A stretch of 64,000 bases of DNA from Antilocapra americana (Eukaryota; Chordata; Mammalia; Artiodactyla; Antilocapridae). The position numbers were made by a program, and so were the translations under genes. Numbering within the stretch: the first letter of the stretch is position 1; every line of letters starts with the position of its first letter. The notes under the pieces are model-generated. The model ran no database searches, was not told where the DNA came from, and saw nothing but the letters and a program-made list of their open reading frames with translations. The DNA is taken from contig ML664199.1 in assembly GCA_007570785.1 (NCBI GenBank), positions 24,131,915-24,195,914 on the forward strand. The letters are read 5' to 3'. This document shows, piece by piece, positions 23,563-35,900 of this stretch.

Positions 23563-24163
23563 CCAACCACAAGAGAGAACCAGCCACTTAGTCAGATGGT
23601 GACTGTTGGGAACTGCAGAAGTCTAAGGGGTGTCTGGACCTGAGACGGGTGTGTTTTAGGCCATAAACACACCTCCTAAACCCTGCCTGGATCCATCCGT
23701 ACCCTGAAAACCAGTAATGTTGTTTCTAGGAGATACTTAGCTCTTCTCAGAGCAGGTAGAGCCCAGCAGGCCTCCTCTGGACGTGAGGTCATGACCCCCA
23801 GGCAGCCCTGCAGAGACGCCCATCCCCAGGAGGGGAAGACAGTGCTCTGCAGCCCAGAATGACAGGACGATAGTGGCTGGAGGTCCTGGATGAAACAGGC
23901 TCCTTAAACCCCGCCTAGGTCAGAATTCACTCCTGCAGTGCCGCATGAGGCCTGCATCCAGTGAGAGCTGAGAGCGTGATCAGCTTGTGTGTGTGAGGCT
24001 GAGCAAGAGAAGATGGTCTTCCCCCTCGGCCCAGGGAGGCCTCCTGGCCTTTCACAAGCACCAAAGGCCCTGCCGCCCTCAGCTCAGACATCTCGTGTTA
24101 GTGAGAGGGTCTTCCCATGAGAAAGCATGGAGCCCATCGTAACACCTATTTAAAGAATGGTCA

Positions 24164-24441
24164 GGACTTCCCTGGTGGCCCAGTCATTAAGAACCCACCT
24201 GCCAATGCAGAGGACATGGGTTCGATCCCTGGTCCAGGAAGATTCCACATGCTGGGGGCCAACTATGCCTGTGCCCCACAGCTACTGAGCCTCTGCTCTA
24301 GAGCCCGTGCTCTTCAACAAGAGAAGCCACCGCAATGAGAAGCCCACACACCACAACTAGAGAATAGCCTCCTCTCGGCACAACTAGAGAAAGCCTGTGC
24401 ATAGCAACAAAGACCCAGCACAGCCAAAAATAAGTAATTTA
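24164..24441 (+). mobile_element. CHR-1 SINE, sense
   Basis: Head ggacttccctggtggcccag and ggttcgatccctggtccagg, body gagaagccaccgcaatgaga, and tail agccaaaaataagtaattta. Confidence 0.87.
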
Positions 24442-26597
24442 TTTTTATAAAAAGAATAATCAGAAAGGACATGTTCTTCAAGGACTCAGATGTGAAAGGC
24501 CACCAGACCTTTTGGGGAGGATCTGGGCAGAGCTCTGGGCCGGACTCCAGGCCATGTCCATTCACCTCAGCTCATCCACCTGCAAACATGGGGACAGTCC
24601 CACAAGAGACAACATCCACTTCTCCCCATCACCGCACAGCTGCCCCCAGCCGAGCTCCTTCCCTGGGTCAGCTATGGGCATGTCAGCCCCTTCCAGCCCC
24701 TCGCTGACCCAGCCATCCAAGCTTAACGCTGTCCTCTGATAAAGGAACTGGACCTTCCGGGGATGCAGCTCACCCAGGGCTGATGTGATGAGATGAGCTC
24801 CCAGAAGGGGTCCTGGGACAGCTAGGGGACTGCAGGAAAAAGCAGGGAGAGGTGATCAAGTGTGGACATTGGTAATAACCATGAGGTGCCAACACCGGCT
24901 CATTGAGACAAACATATCTACTAACAGAAGGTCTCAACAGAAGGAACTTGAGTTATGAGACACACCCCAACTCTGCACAGTGTTTGCCGCCTTCCCAGAG
25001 GTCTGTGTCCGTTCTACAGTAAGAAGTTTTAGTGAAAACCACTTCTTCAGACTCAGTTCTGTCCTCCATCCTGAGTCACCTCCAGGAATTGGCAGAGCAC
25101 CCCCACCCCCACTTCCAGTAGCTGAGCTGCCTCTCTGGCTCCTGGACGATGAGCAGCGATGGGAGGGTCTGGGGGTCAGAAGAAACCCCAGTGTCTCCCT
25201 GCTCCCCACATGGACTCTGGGCAGGCCCCTCACCCCCTTGATTTCCTCTGTAAACGGGGGTCACAGCTGCCAGCCCGGGGACCCCATGACTCAGCACATG
25301 CATGTGGAGTGGTGTGTACTCATGCCTGTCACTATAAGCCCCCCCACCCTCTTATTACCTGGGGATTACCAGTGGTTGCTTGTCACCCTGCAGCCCAGGA
25401 AGAGGGTGGCTGAATGGTTACTTTGCACGCCTGCACCCTGGCTCCCTGCCAGCCTCTGTGGGAGCAGGTGGGGTGGACTGAGGGCCCAGGCTTCTCCCTG
25501 CAGGATGCTATCAGACCATGAGCATGAAGGGCAGCCAAGCTTGCAGCTCCAAGGAGGACTGTTCCTGGTGTTCGGAGTCCCGGAGGCCATCCCACGTCTC
25601 ACGGCCTATTTGCACAGAAGGGGGAAAGTGCGTTACAAACAGCTGGGAAGCACCCTCTTAGGAAACACCTCAGATCTGGGATGCAGGTGCTGTGTTCTGG
25701 GCAGGCCCAGCTCTAGAAGGAAATTCAAGAAGGCCAAGGGGAGAATAGACAGGTGGGGCAGGTGGGGCTGGCAGGAGCCCGCCTTGTCCCTGGTCACCCT
25801 TCTTGCCCTCCTGGAGGGCCATCAGCTACTCCTTGTTGGCCGATCGGTCAGGTGCTATCAATTCACTTGTGTTCAGTTTACTCAAGTTCTCTGGTTCTGC
25901 TACAGCTATGAGATGGCAGAGGGGGGAAAACCTACTCCCTCATTCAGACGCTGGTTTGGCAACTCTTGGCTTGCGGGGCCAGATGCCCTGTTCCTGAACC
26001 AAGCCCACGGCCCTTATGCTGGGCTGCTGCCCTGGCACGGCGGGTTGGGAAGGGCAGTGGCTGAAGGCTGGCACCCACACCAGCCAGGAAGGCTGAGGGA
26101 AGCCTGCGGTGACCACAGGTGAAGGTGTGAGCAAGGGGCATGGGGACCACACTGCCCTGCCCCACTTCCTTTGTGTTTTTATTTCCTTGTTACTGTCTGC
26201 TTGACATCCTGAGCCTCTGAAGACCTGGGTCAGTGAGTCTGCATCTACAGGACAGGACTCGGTACCACATGTGTGGCTCACCAGGGTGTGGCTGAAACAG
26301 CCAAGTGGGTAACAGGGAACCCCCAAACTCAGCCACTACACATACCAAACCTCTGCCTCCCTCGCAGTCCCGAGCACTGGGCTCAGAGAGTGCCCAGCCA
26401 AGCCCTCACACCTGGACCCTCAGCCCTGTTGTTCATTTCTCCTGTCCATCTATGCACCAAACACCCGGTTCCTCTCTGTGTCTGGCTGCTTCCTGGATTC
26501 ACAGCCTTGTGCTGGGGTGCCCAGAACCCACCAAGACATCCAGGCTGACTTGGTCGGCATGGAGCCCAGGAACCCAGTCTATAAAAACTACCCCCCT
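24442..26597. other. Unannotated stretch with a long but unsupported open frame
   Basis: A + frame stays open from 24980 to 26122. The first ATG in it is at 25286, giving 278 codons. It shows no recognisable domain, low-complexity composition (G, L, P, R, S, W) and no codon signature. The upstream part overlaps a MIR-like segment (about 25190-25275, gatttcctctgtaaacgggg). I treat it as chance. Confidence 0.4.
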
Positions 26598-26872
26598 GGG
26601 CTTCCCTGGTGACTCAGTGGTAAAGAGTCTGCCTGCGAATGCGGAAGACCCAGGTTTGATCCCTGATTCAGGAGGATCTACATGCCATGGAGCAACTAAC
26701 CCCGTGTGCCACAACTACTGAAGCCTGTGTGTCCCAGAGCCCAGGCTCGCCAACAAAAGAAGCTACCACACTGAGAAGCCCGGACACCGCAACTAGAGAG
26801 TGGCCTCCACTCCCTGCAACTAGAGAAAAGCCCACACAGCAACGAAGACCCAGCACAGCCAAAAATAAATTT
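26598..26872 (+). mobile_element. CHR-1 SINE, sense
   Basis: Head gggcttccctggtgactcag, body gaagctaccacactgagaag and ctagagaaaagcccacacag, and tail agccaaaaataaatttc. Confidence 0.87.
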
Positions 26873-27570
26873 CTGTTTTAAATTCTTAAAAATTAAAAAT
26901 TAAACTGTCCCCTGATGCTGGCGATGAGGCAGGACTGAGGACTACTGTTCCAGGGTCACAATCTTGACCTTGATGGGCACGTTAGTCCCCTGGCGTCTGG
27001 CTACAATGCAGCGTTTGTTACTGTGGGCCTGCGTGGGTCCGGCTCTCACATTTCTGACAAGCTCCCAGTGACACAATGCCTTCCAGGGACAAGATTTGAA
27101 CACCCAAGTTTGCAGAAGCACAGGAACATGCCTCTGCAAAGAGCGAAGACTCTAGTTGGCAAGAGAAGAGCTGAACACTAACCTGTCAGCCACAGCCCAG
27201 GCCGTGGGCGCCTGGCTGCCCAGCAGTGACCCTGGCCGTGAGCACGGGGTGTGAGTGAGAGGGTGGCAGGGGGAGCATCCTCGGGGGTGGGGGGACAAGC
27301 AGGTGGGGGGACCTCACACTCTGTGGTCTGAGGAGACAGATGAGTCAGTCTGCTTTACTAAACAAAAGTTATTCCCACAGGGAAAGAAAAGAATTTGCAA
27401 ACCTGTTACTCCTTTGTTCAGTCTTATAGTCTATTCCCAAGATGAAACTTCTGTTGTTCAATAAGCCTGCTTTTACAGGAACCATTAACAAATTAAAGTG
27501 CATTTCCTGAACTTATTTTAATGTGTTGAAGGCAACATGTGATGCTACAAGTCTGGTTTTCACAGTTTGT

Positions 27571-27783
27571 GGTGGTGATGGTCTGGTTGCTAAGTCGTGT
27601 CTGACTCTTGCGACTCCATGGACTGTAGCCTGCCAGACTCCTCTGTCCATGGAATTCTCCAGGCAAGAATACTGGAGTGGATTGCCATTTCCTTCTCCAG
27701 GGGACCTTCCCGACCCAGGAATTGAACCCAGGTCTCCTGCACTGCAGGCAGATTCTTTACCGACTGAGCTATGAGGGAAGCCA
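27571..27783 (-). mobile_element. Bov-tA SINE, antisense
   Basis: Antisense copy from ggtctggttgctaagtcgtg, through ccaggcaagaatactggagt, to the tRNA-like head accgactgagctatgaggga. The promoter boxes (ggaattgaacccaggtctcc in antisense) are visible. Confidence 0.9.
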
Positions 27784-29836
27784 CTTCCAGAGTTTAAACG
27801 ACCAGAAAGATTTCTGCACAATTAGGAGATAAATACTGCATTTCTGTCCTTCACTTCCTGCTTTTACTTTCCCCATGTGTGTGTGTGTGCATAGTGCATG
27901 TCACAACGTAGTAGGTGGAGTCTGGGACACACACATGGTGCTTTCTCAGCCTAACGCTGGGGACTTGCTCTGGAAGAACTTGACCCCTGGTGCCCTGGGT
28001 CAAGTCCATCCCACCTTGGGTGTCCCTGCACCTCTGAGTCACCTGGGAATTCGATCAAAAGGCAGATTCTGACTCAGGGTAGGGGGTGTTCACCCTTCTA
28101 ACAGGTGATGCTAGGATGGCTGGGCTACAGACACATGCTGAGCAGAGCAGGGGCTCAGGCCCTAACCTGCAGGAAGCTGCAGGCCCAGGGGCACACATGG
28201 AGGTGGTGTGGCCTGAACACCAGACTGAGCAGGAGCCCCTCAGCCCACTGCTCTGTCCAGAGCTGGAGTCTGGGTTGCTCTGGCACCTCAGGCCCTCACA
28301 CATCATGGGTTCAGTGTTCTTTAAAAAACTGGTATTTCGATAAACACCCAGAATATCAGGCTTTAGGGTCACCCAGCATGGGGTGAAGTCTCCGACCCAC
28401 CAATACTTAGTTGCTATGCCCTGGGACCCCTGTGTGTCCGTGACGCCAACTGAAGCTTTGCCCCCATGTGATCCCTGGGATCCAGAGAGGATGTTCCCTT
28501 GGGCACTCGGCACTATGCCCAGGGCCAGAAGGCCAGGCTGGGGCCTCTCCACCCAAACCTGGGATGCCCCGCATGTGGGGCTCAGGGCTGCCCCCAGCCT
28601 CGCGGATATCTGTCCCACATGGGAGCCGCCATGGCCCTGCTATGCACACCCCACTTGCCAGGTGGGCTCCCCTGATGGGACTCCATCTCGCTCATCTGTG
28701 TCTCCATCCTTTGACTCTGGGAAGCCGCTCTGCTAGCTCACATGCTTCCGTGGAGAGAATTTATCCCTTGGGCTCTTAAATTTCCTCCTAGAAAATCCGC
28801 ACATGAAACCCTCGAGAAAACAGAAATCCACGGTCTAGTTTTCCCCAGCGTCTGTGTCCTTGGAAGCTTTGAGGAAAAGGGGGGAGGAAGTTGGTTTGAA
28901 GTAAAATTGAGGCAATTACAGGATCAAAAGCACAACTTCATCTGCAGACACTTTCGCTGCACCCTCACTGCCTAATCCTTTTCAACTTTTATAACCACCT
29001 TGTTTGGCGGAAAAATCAGGAAGTCACTTGTCGCGCAGGACTGTAATAAGCCTCTTTGATAGTAAAAAAAAAAGGATGAAAAGACAAACAAGAAACCCAT
29101 AAACACTAACTTTGAAGACCAGAGAGCAGCAGGCCCCTCCCCGCAAGCCCCCCCATCCCTACCCTCCCAGCCAGCAGACCCTTGTGTGCTGACCCCCAGC
29201 ATGTTCACCGCAGCCTCAGGCAGCACTGAGTGCTGAGCAAAAAGAAAGTCTACCTTTGATATTCTTAATCCCCACCCTCTGGTTTTCTCTGTGAAATATG
29301 AACCCATAGCTGACTATGGCACGGACTGGGTCTCAGACCCACAGGGCTGGCTGGTATCTGCTCAGCTCTGATGAAGGGGTTCTGTGACCTGACCCTGGTG
29401 AGGAGCTGTGCTGTGTGGGCTTTTGGGCTCCTGCTCTGCAGCCCCCCTCCAGCGCAGGGCTAGGAAGGACCCCCAAGCACCTGCCCATGGGCAGAACCTG
29501 CCAAGCTGATGCCTCACCATAAAGTGCCAGGCCAGAGCCTCCTGGAGAAATGAGTCCCACTGTGGGAATGGACCAGAGATGGCAGTGCTGAGCTCTGCTA
29601 CAACTGGTGTCCTGAGGTCAAGGCTCTGGCTCCACAGGGACCCAGAGAGATGCTGGACAGTGGACTCCCTGGGCCCCACAAAGGGTCATCCAGGGGGTGC
29701 AGCCGGGCACGAGCTCGTCCTGAGGTCTGGAAGCTCATTGAAAAGATCATCCAACAAAAAATATTAATAATAGAGATGACAAAGACATTTCGATGTAGAT
29801 ACATCTTTGAGTTCTTGAAATTTAATACATGAGGTG
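27784..29836. other. Unique sequence without a recognised gene
   Basis: Contains a short TG dinucleotide run at about 27875-27890. Overlapping open frames at 28055-28779 lie on both strands without family resemblance. Confidence 0.45.
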
Positions 29837-29887
29837 GGGACTTTCTTGGTGGCACAGTGGATAAGAATCCACCTGCCAATGCAGGGG
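29837..29887 (+). mobile_element. CHR-1 SINE, sense, 5' part (split)
   Basis: tRNA-like head ggggactttcttggtggcac up to ccaatgcagggg. The element is interrupted here by an antisense Bov-tA and continues at 30098. Confidence 0.8.
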
Positions 29888-30097
29888 TGTGTGTGTGCCC
29901 GCTCAGTCATTTCTGACTCTTTGTGACCCCATGAGCTATAGCCCACCAGGCTCCTCTGTCCATGGGATCTTCCAGGCAAGAATACTGGAGTGGGTTGCCA
30001 TTCCCTTCTGCAGCATATCTTCCTACCCAGGAATTGAACCCACATCTCTTGCACTGGCTGGCATGTTCTTTACCAGCTAAGCCACCAGGGAAGCCCC
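29888..30097 (-). mobile_element. Bov-tA SINE, antisense, nested in a CHR-1 SINE
   Basis: Antisense Bov-tA from gctcagtcatttctgactct to accagctaagccaccaggga. Flanks tgcagggg (29880-29887) and tgcaaggg (30098-30105) form a near-perfect target-site duplication inside the CHR-1 head. Confidence 0.88.
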
Positions 30098-30365
30098 TGC
30101 AAGGGACACGGGTTCAATCCCTGGTCTAGGAAGATCCCACACTGCCTCAGAGCAACTAAGCCCATGCACCACAAATACTGAGCCTGTGGTCTAGGGCCCA
30201 GGAGCCTCAACTACTGAGCCTTCAACCGCTTGCTGCACCTTCTGAAGCCCACGTGCCTAGAGCCTGTGCTCCACAACGAAGAATAGCCCCTGTTCATCAC
30301 AACTAGAGAAAGTCTGCATAGCAACAGTGACCCAGCACAAGCCAAAAACAAATACACAAAAAATT
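30098..30365 (+). mobile_element. CHR-1 SINE, sense, 3' part (split)
   Basis: Continues with acacgggttcaatccctggt, then the CHR-1 body (ctagagaaagtctgcatagc) and an A-rich tail. A local duplication (ctactgagcc twice near 30175-30220) is present. Confidence 0.82.
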
Positions 30366-31914
30366 TTAAACATGCGTGAGGTAGAAGTGGGGGCAGAGCA
30401 GAGTAAAAGGAGAGGATTCCTGCAAGTCAGCCTGATCGGACCACTCGGTGTCTTAGCCAGAACCCCGTCCATCTAGGGCTCAGGTGACACTGCCGGTGTA
30501 TGTGGTGGGTCCCAGCCTTATGCACAGATAAGTGACCTGAGCCTGAGTTTTATAGCCCAGTGTAATTAGCACTGGTCTGAGTCTGCCAGTATCTGGTTTT
30601 CCCAGTTTTTAGGAAATAAACCTTTGCCTGGGGGTGGGGGTGAGTGGGTGCAGAGGCACAAGTTGGGAGAGGGGCTGGTGGTGGGCTGAGAGACATGAAA
30701 CGGCAATACTGAATTTGATGTGTGATAGGATAAAAATCCCAGCCTTGCTCTTGCCATCCCTTCCGACATCACCCCATTACCATAAACCCCAGGATCAGCA
30801 GAGGCCTCACTCTGCCGTGGTGCCCAGTGGTGGATGAAGGAGAACATGGACATCCCAAGGTAAGAAGGAGCTCATGTCCCTCTGTGGCTGTAGGGGCTGG
30901 AGCTGGGCCACAGGGTGAGGCCTCCAGGTCTTCCTTGGTCGCAGACCCTCTGGGACATTTGTGGTTATTAAAGGACAGAACCATGACCTTGGGGACGCAG
31001 GGAAACCAACCCCCCCCACCTCCACAAATTTTAACTCTCCAGGGGAATATGAAATAAGCAGCAAGCTTTTAGGAAGTTAGTGTAAAACAAGCAGGCTGTG
31101 TAACTGAGGACAAAAAGTCTCAGACTGTGAAAAAAATACATTTTAAATACTAAGCTGAACTTTGTAGGATTTAATTAGAATGAATGAGTTATCGCTTAGT
31201 CTAAACATGCTGCTAAGTGTGTTTTTGTGATGCTCCCTGGTGCATGGAGCTGCCTGCAGTTTGGGGCTTTGATGGAGGACTGGGTCTCCCCGGAGAAGCC
31301 CCTATCCCGGGCAGGGACATCCCACCCCCATGGCAGTGGGTTCACCTGACAAATGGCATCAAGTCCAGTGTTTTCTGAGCTCTTGTCTGGATTTGTTTCA
31401 TCGCTTTTTTCTTCTTAGACTTCATTTGCTATTTGCTATTCCTTTTGTTCCTAGAAACTTGGTTCTTTAAATAGGAGGCTCTTACTTGTCAAAAAATTGT
31501 TCTCATTTCAGTTTCTGGTTACCATGGGATTTCCCCCCCACCCCCAAGAGTGTCTGCCTTGTGGTTTAGAATATGAACTTTCATTTCCCATACTTTGGGT
31601 CTCACACTCCATTTAGGGGAAGGATGAGTGAATCGGTGGTGGGTTGGTCATGTGACCCGGGCGTGTGTCCAGCTGGAGCACAGCATCGCCGATGGGCCCG
31701 CAGAAAAGTCGTGGCCCACTTGGAGCCTTGACTTCCTGGGGACTGAAGCTCCTGGCCCATCCTACAGGGAGGTAGATGGCCACCTGGACAAGTCCAGATG
31801 CTTAATCAAAACATCCGGGAGACCCAAGGGCTGTCTTCCGTCCGCTTGGCGGGGCTACCACTAGCCAAAGAGTACAGTCCATTTACAGCGATTAGAGCTA
31901 ATTAACATCCAAAG
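30366..31914. other. Unique sequence without a recognised gene
   Basis: No gene or nameable repeat. Repeat-free AT-rich part at about 31070-31230. Confidence 0.45.
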
Positions 31915-32010
31915 CTCCAGGAGATGGTGAGGGACAGGGAAGCCTGGAGTGCTACAGTCCATGGGGTTGCAAATAGTTGGATACGAGTTGGTGACTGAAC
32001 AACATCCAAG
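31915..32010 (+). mobile_element. BovB LINE 3' end, sense, short
   Basis: Only the last roughly 95 bp of BovB are present: aggagatggtgagggacagg, then acagtccatggggttgcaaa and ttggtgactgaacaacatcc. Confidence 0.75.
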
Positions 32011-32583
32011 GCTGTTTCCCATCGCACCAGCCATGCTCAAGTGCTCAGTGGCTGTGTGGAGGAGAGTCGCTGTTGTCCTGGAGAAGGCTGGGCTCAGGCA
32101 GCTCAGCGCGTGGCCAAGAAAGCAGTGAGGAGGCAAGTGTAGGACTGGCCTGGGCTGGAGTGGGGCTGGACTGTGCTGTGCCCAGCCTGCGGCTAGTCCA
32201 GCCGGTGCAGGCATCCTTCCATCTGCCTTTTGCCCATGTCTTTTCAGGCAGAACTGAATGAGGGGCCGCCTGTTTGCAGATGGCAGACTGGGGACAGGCA
32301 CCCCCCATGATACCCTGGGCCTGGGAATCGCCCTGCACTGGTCACAACATCCCAAGAGCCCAGGTTCATTCTCCTGCTGAAATGGCAATTCATTCTCACC
32401 ATCCGCAGAGTGTTATGAAGAATATCTAGAAAAGTTCTCTCATAGCTGTTCTGTACCCCGACCCTGGGAGACACTTGACTACAAACTTGCACAGTGAGAC
32501 CATTGGGGTGAGGGCATGTGGGTCTGTCCATTATTTCTCACAACTGTGGGTGAAACTACAATTATCTCAAAACAAAATAGTGA

Positions 32584-32690
32584 AGTTTTTTATTTATTTT
32601 TAATTGGAGGATAATTATTTTACAGTGTTGTCTTTCTGCCATACATCAACATGAGTCAGCCATGGGTATACATATATCAAAACACTTAGC
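32584..32690 (-). mobile_element. LINE-1 3' fragment, antisense
   Basis: tttttatttatttttaattg, then ggaggataattattttacag and ctgccatacatcaacatgag match the antisense end of ruminant L1 elements. About 105 bp remain. Confidence 0.65.
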
Positions 32691-33364
32691 TTTTTAAGTG
32701 TCCCTTGTAATTCCTATAATAAAAAATCTTTCAAAAGTGAAGCATGTCTGCCCTGGGCAGCCTAGGAGCAGATTGCGAGCGGCCTTTAAAAGCACACTGA
32801 ATATTTCTCATAGCGCCCATAAACATCCCCTTGAATGAACCTGGAGTTCCTGAAGGTCTCTCTGCTGATAGGAGCACTTCACATTTGCCCAAATTTCAGA
32901 TAAAGACATAACTTAAAGCCACCTGGTGCAGTTTCCCAAACTCGGCAGCATCTCTGTGTGTGAGTCCTGGGGGCCTAGGTTAGGGCTCTGAGGGCGTGGG
33001 GGTCTTCCGGGCTGGACGTGGGCCTGTGAGGGGCCGGCCCGGGTAGCTGCAGCATTTGGTTCTGCTGGATGGGTTGCTGCTACAGAAACCACTGCAGGAA
33101 GGAAGACAAGGTGTCCTCTCTGCTTGGCATCCCGGGTGGAACCTTCCTTACCCTGGGACTATGTTGGGGTGTTGGTGGGTCTTCATCAGGACTGTAAAGA
33201 CAGAGGGTCTTGGAACTGAGTTGAAGTCAGTGTCTGCCCCGTCTCTTGGACAAGCTGGTAGTACGCTGGCCTGGACATGTGTGCGGTGATGTCATACCAG
33301 GTGGGGAGGTGGGGTGGTGGCCACAGGGAGGGCATGGGCCTTGGGTGGGAGCTCTGCTTTAAGC

Positions 33365-33500
33365 TCCTTCATCACTTACTGGTTGTGTGAATGTAGACAC
33401 ACTCACAGGTGACCTGACCTCCTTTACCTTTGGTTTATCCATAAGGTGCACACAACAGAACAGCACCTATTGCATGAGATTTTCACAAAAACTTGGGTTA
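33365..33500 (-). mobile_element. MIR element, antisense (old)
   Basis: Diverged MIR core: catcacttactggttgtgtg, then ctgacctcctttacctttgg and a tail like that of MIR. Approximate boundaries. Confidence 0.5.
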
Positions 33501-35404
33501 AGAGGTGAAATGTGATGGGAGTAGCAGCTCCCCCAGGGTGGGCAGGGTGCTGGCAGCCGCACCAAGGCCCCAAGCAGAGGTGGGGGGTGGTCTGGACGTG
33601 ACCCACGCGGCCCCTGGCAAGTTCACCTTTCCACCTATCATCTCTGTGGGTTTCCCTTCTGTGCTTTGTGGGAAGAGTCGGTGCAGGGAGAAAAACCTCT
33701 CCGGGGTTTTACAAACTGCTGGACTAGAGGAGGGTGGGCGGAGGAAGGCCCATCTGGAGGCTGCTCCCCTCCTCCTGCCTCCTCCCCAACCCCAACCCAG
33801 GACACAGCTGTGGTCCTTCTTCCAAACATCAGCTTGGAATGTTAGAGCTGACCCAATGCCCTTGACACAGGGTCCCTCCCCCAGTCTGTCCCTAGCACAA
33901 GGACCTCTCATGGGAGCAGTGGGCCCACACTCAGTTCCGAGAGATTAGGAGACACCCCCACACACACACACCAGTGAAGCCCCTGTAGTGTCTTTGGCCA
34001 CCTGCCCCTCTGCAAGTGCCATGTGGCGTCAGCTCACGGATCAGACTAGCATCCTTCCTGGGAGCGAGACAGAGCATGCAGGCCCACGTGGAGCAGAGGA
34101 GCTCTGTCAGCCACGGCTCAGTCTCTTATCTCACGGAAATGTTGTGAGCAGGTGCTTTAAGGGCCTGCACCCCAGGGTGAACCCTGGAGGAAAGCCTGAG
34201 TCTCAGCCGCTGGCTGTCCCTCCTCTGCCCGTGTGGTCCCCATTTCTCCTGCCCTCTGCACCAGGCTTTTGTGACCATACAGAACACAGGGCGGACAGCC
34301 TCACCCGGATACTCCTGCACCTCCAGGGCCACATTCCCAGAGGCCCCTCGACCCAGTGACTTCCTTGGAGCCAGGGTCCCTGGAAATCTCATAGCTTGAG
34401 TCATTTTATCCCAGAAAAGCAGAAAACTGAGCAATGCAACACTCCGGTTGTGACAATCTGGAGGCCCCCTCATGGCCACGTGGTGACCACTCGTCCAGCT
34501 GCTCTCACCCAAGCCACCTCCCTGGACTTGCCTCAGCTCTGCCCATGGGCAGTCTGGTGTCCCCTTTCCAGACTGGCATCTAAACTTGGAAAGTCCCACG
34601 TCCCCCTCCACCCCTCCTCCCTGGGAAAGCATGAGCCAACCCCAAGCCCAGTCCCAGGGTGCCTGCTGCTTCAACCGCTGGCCACGTGGGGGCTGGGACT
34701 GTAGACCAGGGCCCAACCAAGGCCTGTCTGCCCAGACACGGCCTCCAGATGCCCTTGCTGGCCTCGCTGCATATCCCCCATACCCCCCCCAACCCCAACA
34801 CACACTCCGTTAGGCCTGAGTCCAGCACTTTCTCAGCCAGGACTCCATGGGCTGGGCGCAGCCTCTACTGCTTCTCCCCACTTCCTGAGCTTGGTGTCCG
34901 CTGTCCAGCCAGAGGCGCTCCCTGGGATGGGGTGGGGAGTTCATCAGCGTCGTCTTGCCCTCAGCCCTCCACCTTCTCTCAGCCATGAGTCTGCGCTCCC
35001 ACCCCCACCCCGCTGGTCTTTCTGATGGGCCTGAAGCTCACGGCATCTGGGTCCACAGCCTCCATCCAGGGCTCTATCCCGGGGCTTCCAGCAGAAGGCA
35101 GCTGAGGGCCCTGGGGGTGGACTCCAGGAGCCTCTTGGCTGGAAGGTGATGAGCTGAGAGGGATGTGCCTGGTTCAACCATTTACCTCCCAGCCAGGGTC
35201 CTGGAGCCACAGAGCGGCCAAGAGATGTCCTCTGGCTGCCCCCGGGCCTCCTGCCCTGGGCGCACCCTCGCCCCCATGAGCCTCAGCCTCGGCCCATGGA
35301 GCACATTTGCCGGTTTGGGTTTTGTACCTGCTGAAGGAAGGAACATCTCACGGTTATTAATGAAAGTGATAGCAATCCCATGTGTGTTTATCTTGGATTA
35401 TGTG
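33501..35404. other. Unique GC-rich sequence without a recognised gene
   Basis: Many overlapping open frames, including one of 225 codons on the minus strand at 34126-34803. GC richness explains them and none resembles a family. A short CA run lies at about 33957-33971. Confidence 0.45.
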
Positions 35405-35665
35405 GTCGTTATAAGATGAAGCAGCCAGGCCGTCGGTCTGCGGCTGATGCGAGAGCAGGCGAGTCTGGACAAGGTGCTTGAGGAAAGGTGTCGGGTGTAA
35501 ACCCCGTCTTCAAACAACCAGGCCGCATTCCAGGCTGCGGAGCCACGGCCGTGTGCAGGGCCTCGTCCGGGGCCTGGAGGAGGATGAAAGTGCGGGCGTG
35601 TGCGCTTTAGGCTCATAATGAGGGCGAGGCTCGCGGGCACGCTCACTTGTCAGCTTCGGCACTTC
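35405..35665. promoter_or_regulatory. Orphan CpG island
   Basis: I count 22 CpG dinucleotides in about 260 bp at roughly 60 percent GC, so observed/expected is close to 1. The rest of the window is strongly CpG-depleted outside EDAR exons and young SINEs. It contains no SINE or LINE sequence and no conserved reading frame. It may be an alternative promoter or an enhancer inside EDAR intron 1. No good splice donor is apparent in or shortly after it. Confidence 0.6.
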
Positions 35666-35669
35666 CTGC

Positions 35670-35900
35670 AACAGTTCTCTTTTTTTTCTCTCTTTTTTTA
35701 TCCAAAGGCTGCTCTAAAGACAAATATTTTTTTGTTAAACTGCTGGTAGTTCACTTTCTGCAGGAACCGTGCAATTAATCTTGTTTACATTAAAGAGACA
35801 GGTTGCCTTTGTCAGCTTTCCTGAGCTATAATTAATGAAGATCAAAAATGTTACAAAGACATAATATTGAGCTCAATGCAGATGCAGCCAAGTCACAGCT
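35670..35900. promoter_or_regulatory. Candidate conserved non-coding element next to the CpG island
   Basis: Repeat-free AT-rich sequence with a pyrimidine tract (35677-35700), forkhead-like tgtttac, homeodomain-like cores (gcaattaatc, tataattaatga) and a LEF/TCF-like agatcaaa. EDAR is known to act in Wnt-dependent skin placodes, so LEF/TCF input would make sense. This is inference from motifs. Confidence 0.35.

Noticed and set aside
34126..34803. 225-codon minus-strand frame
   Set aside because: GC-rich low-complexity translation with overlapping frames on both strands and no domain.
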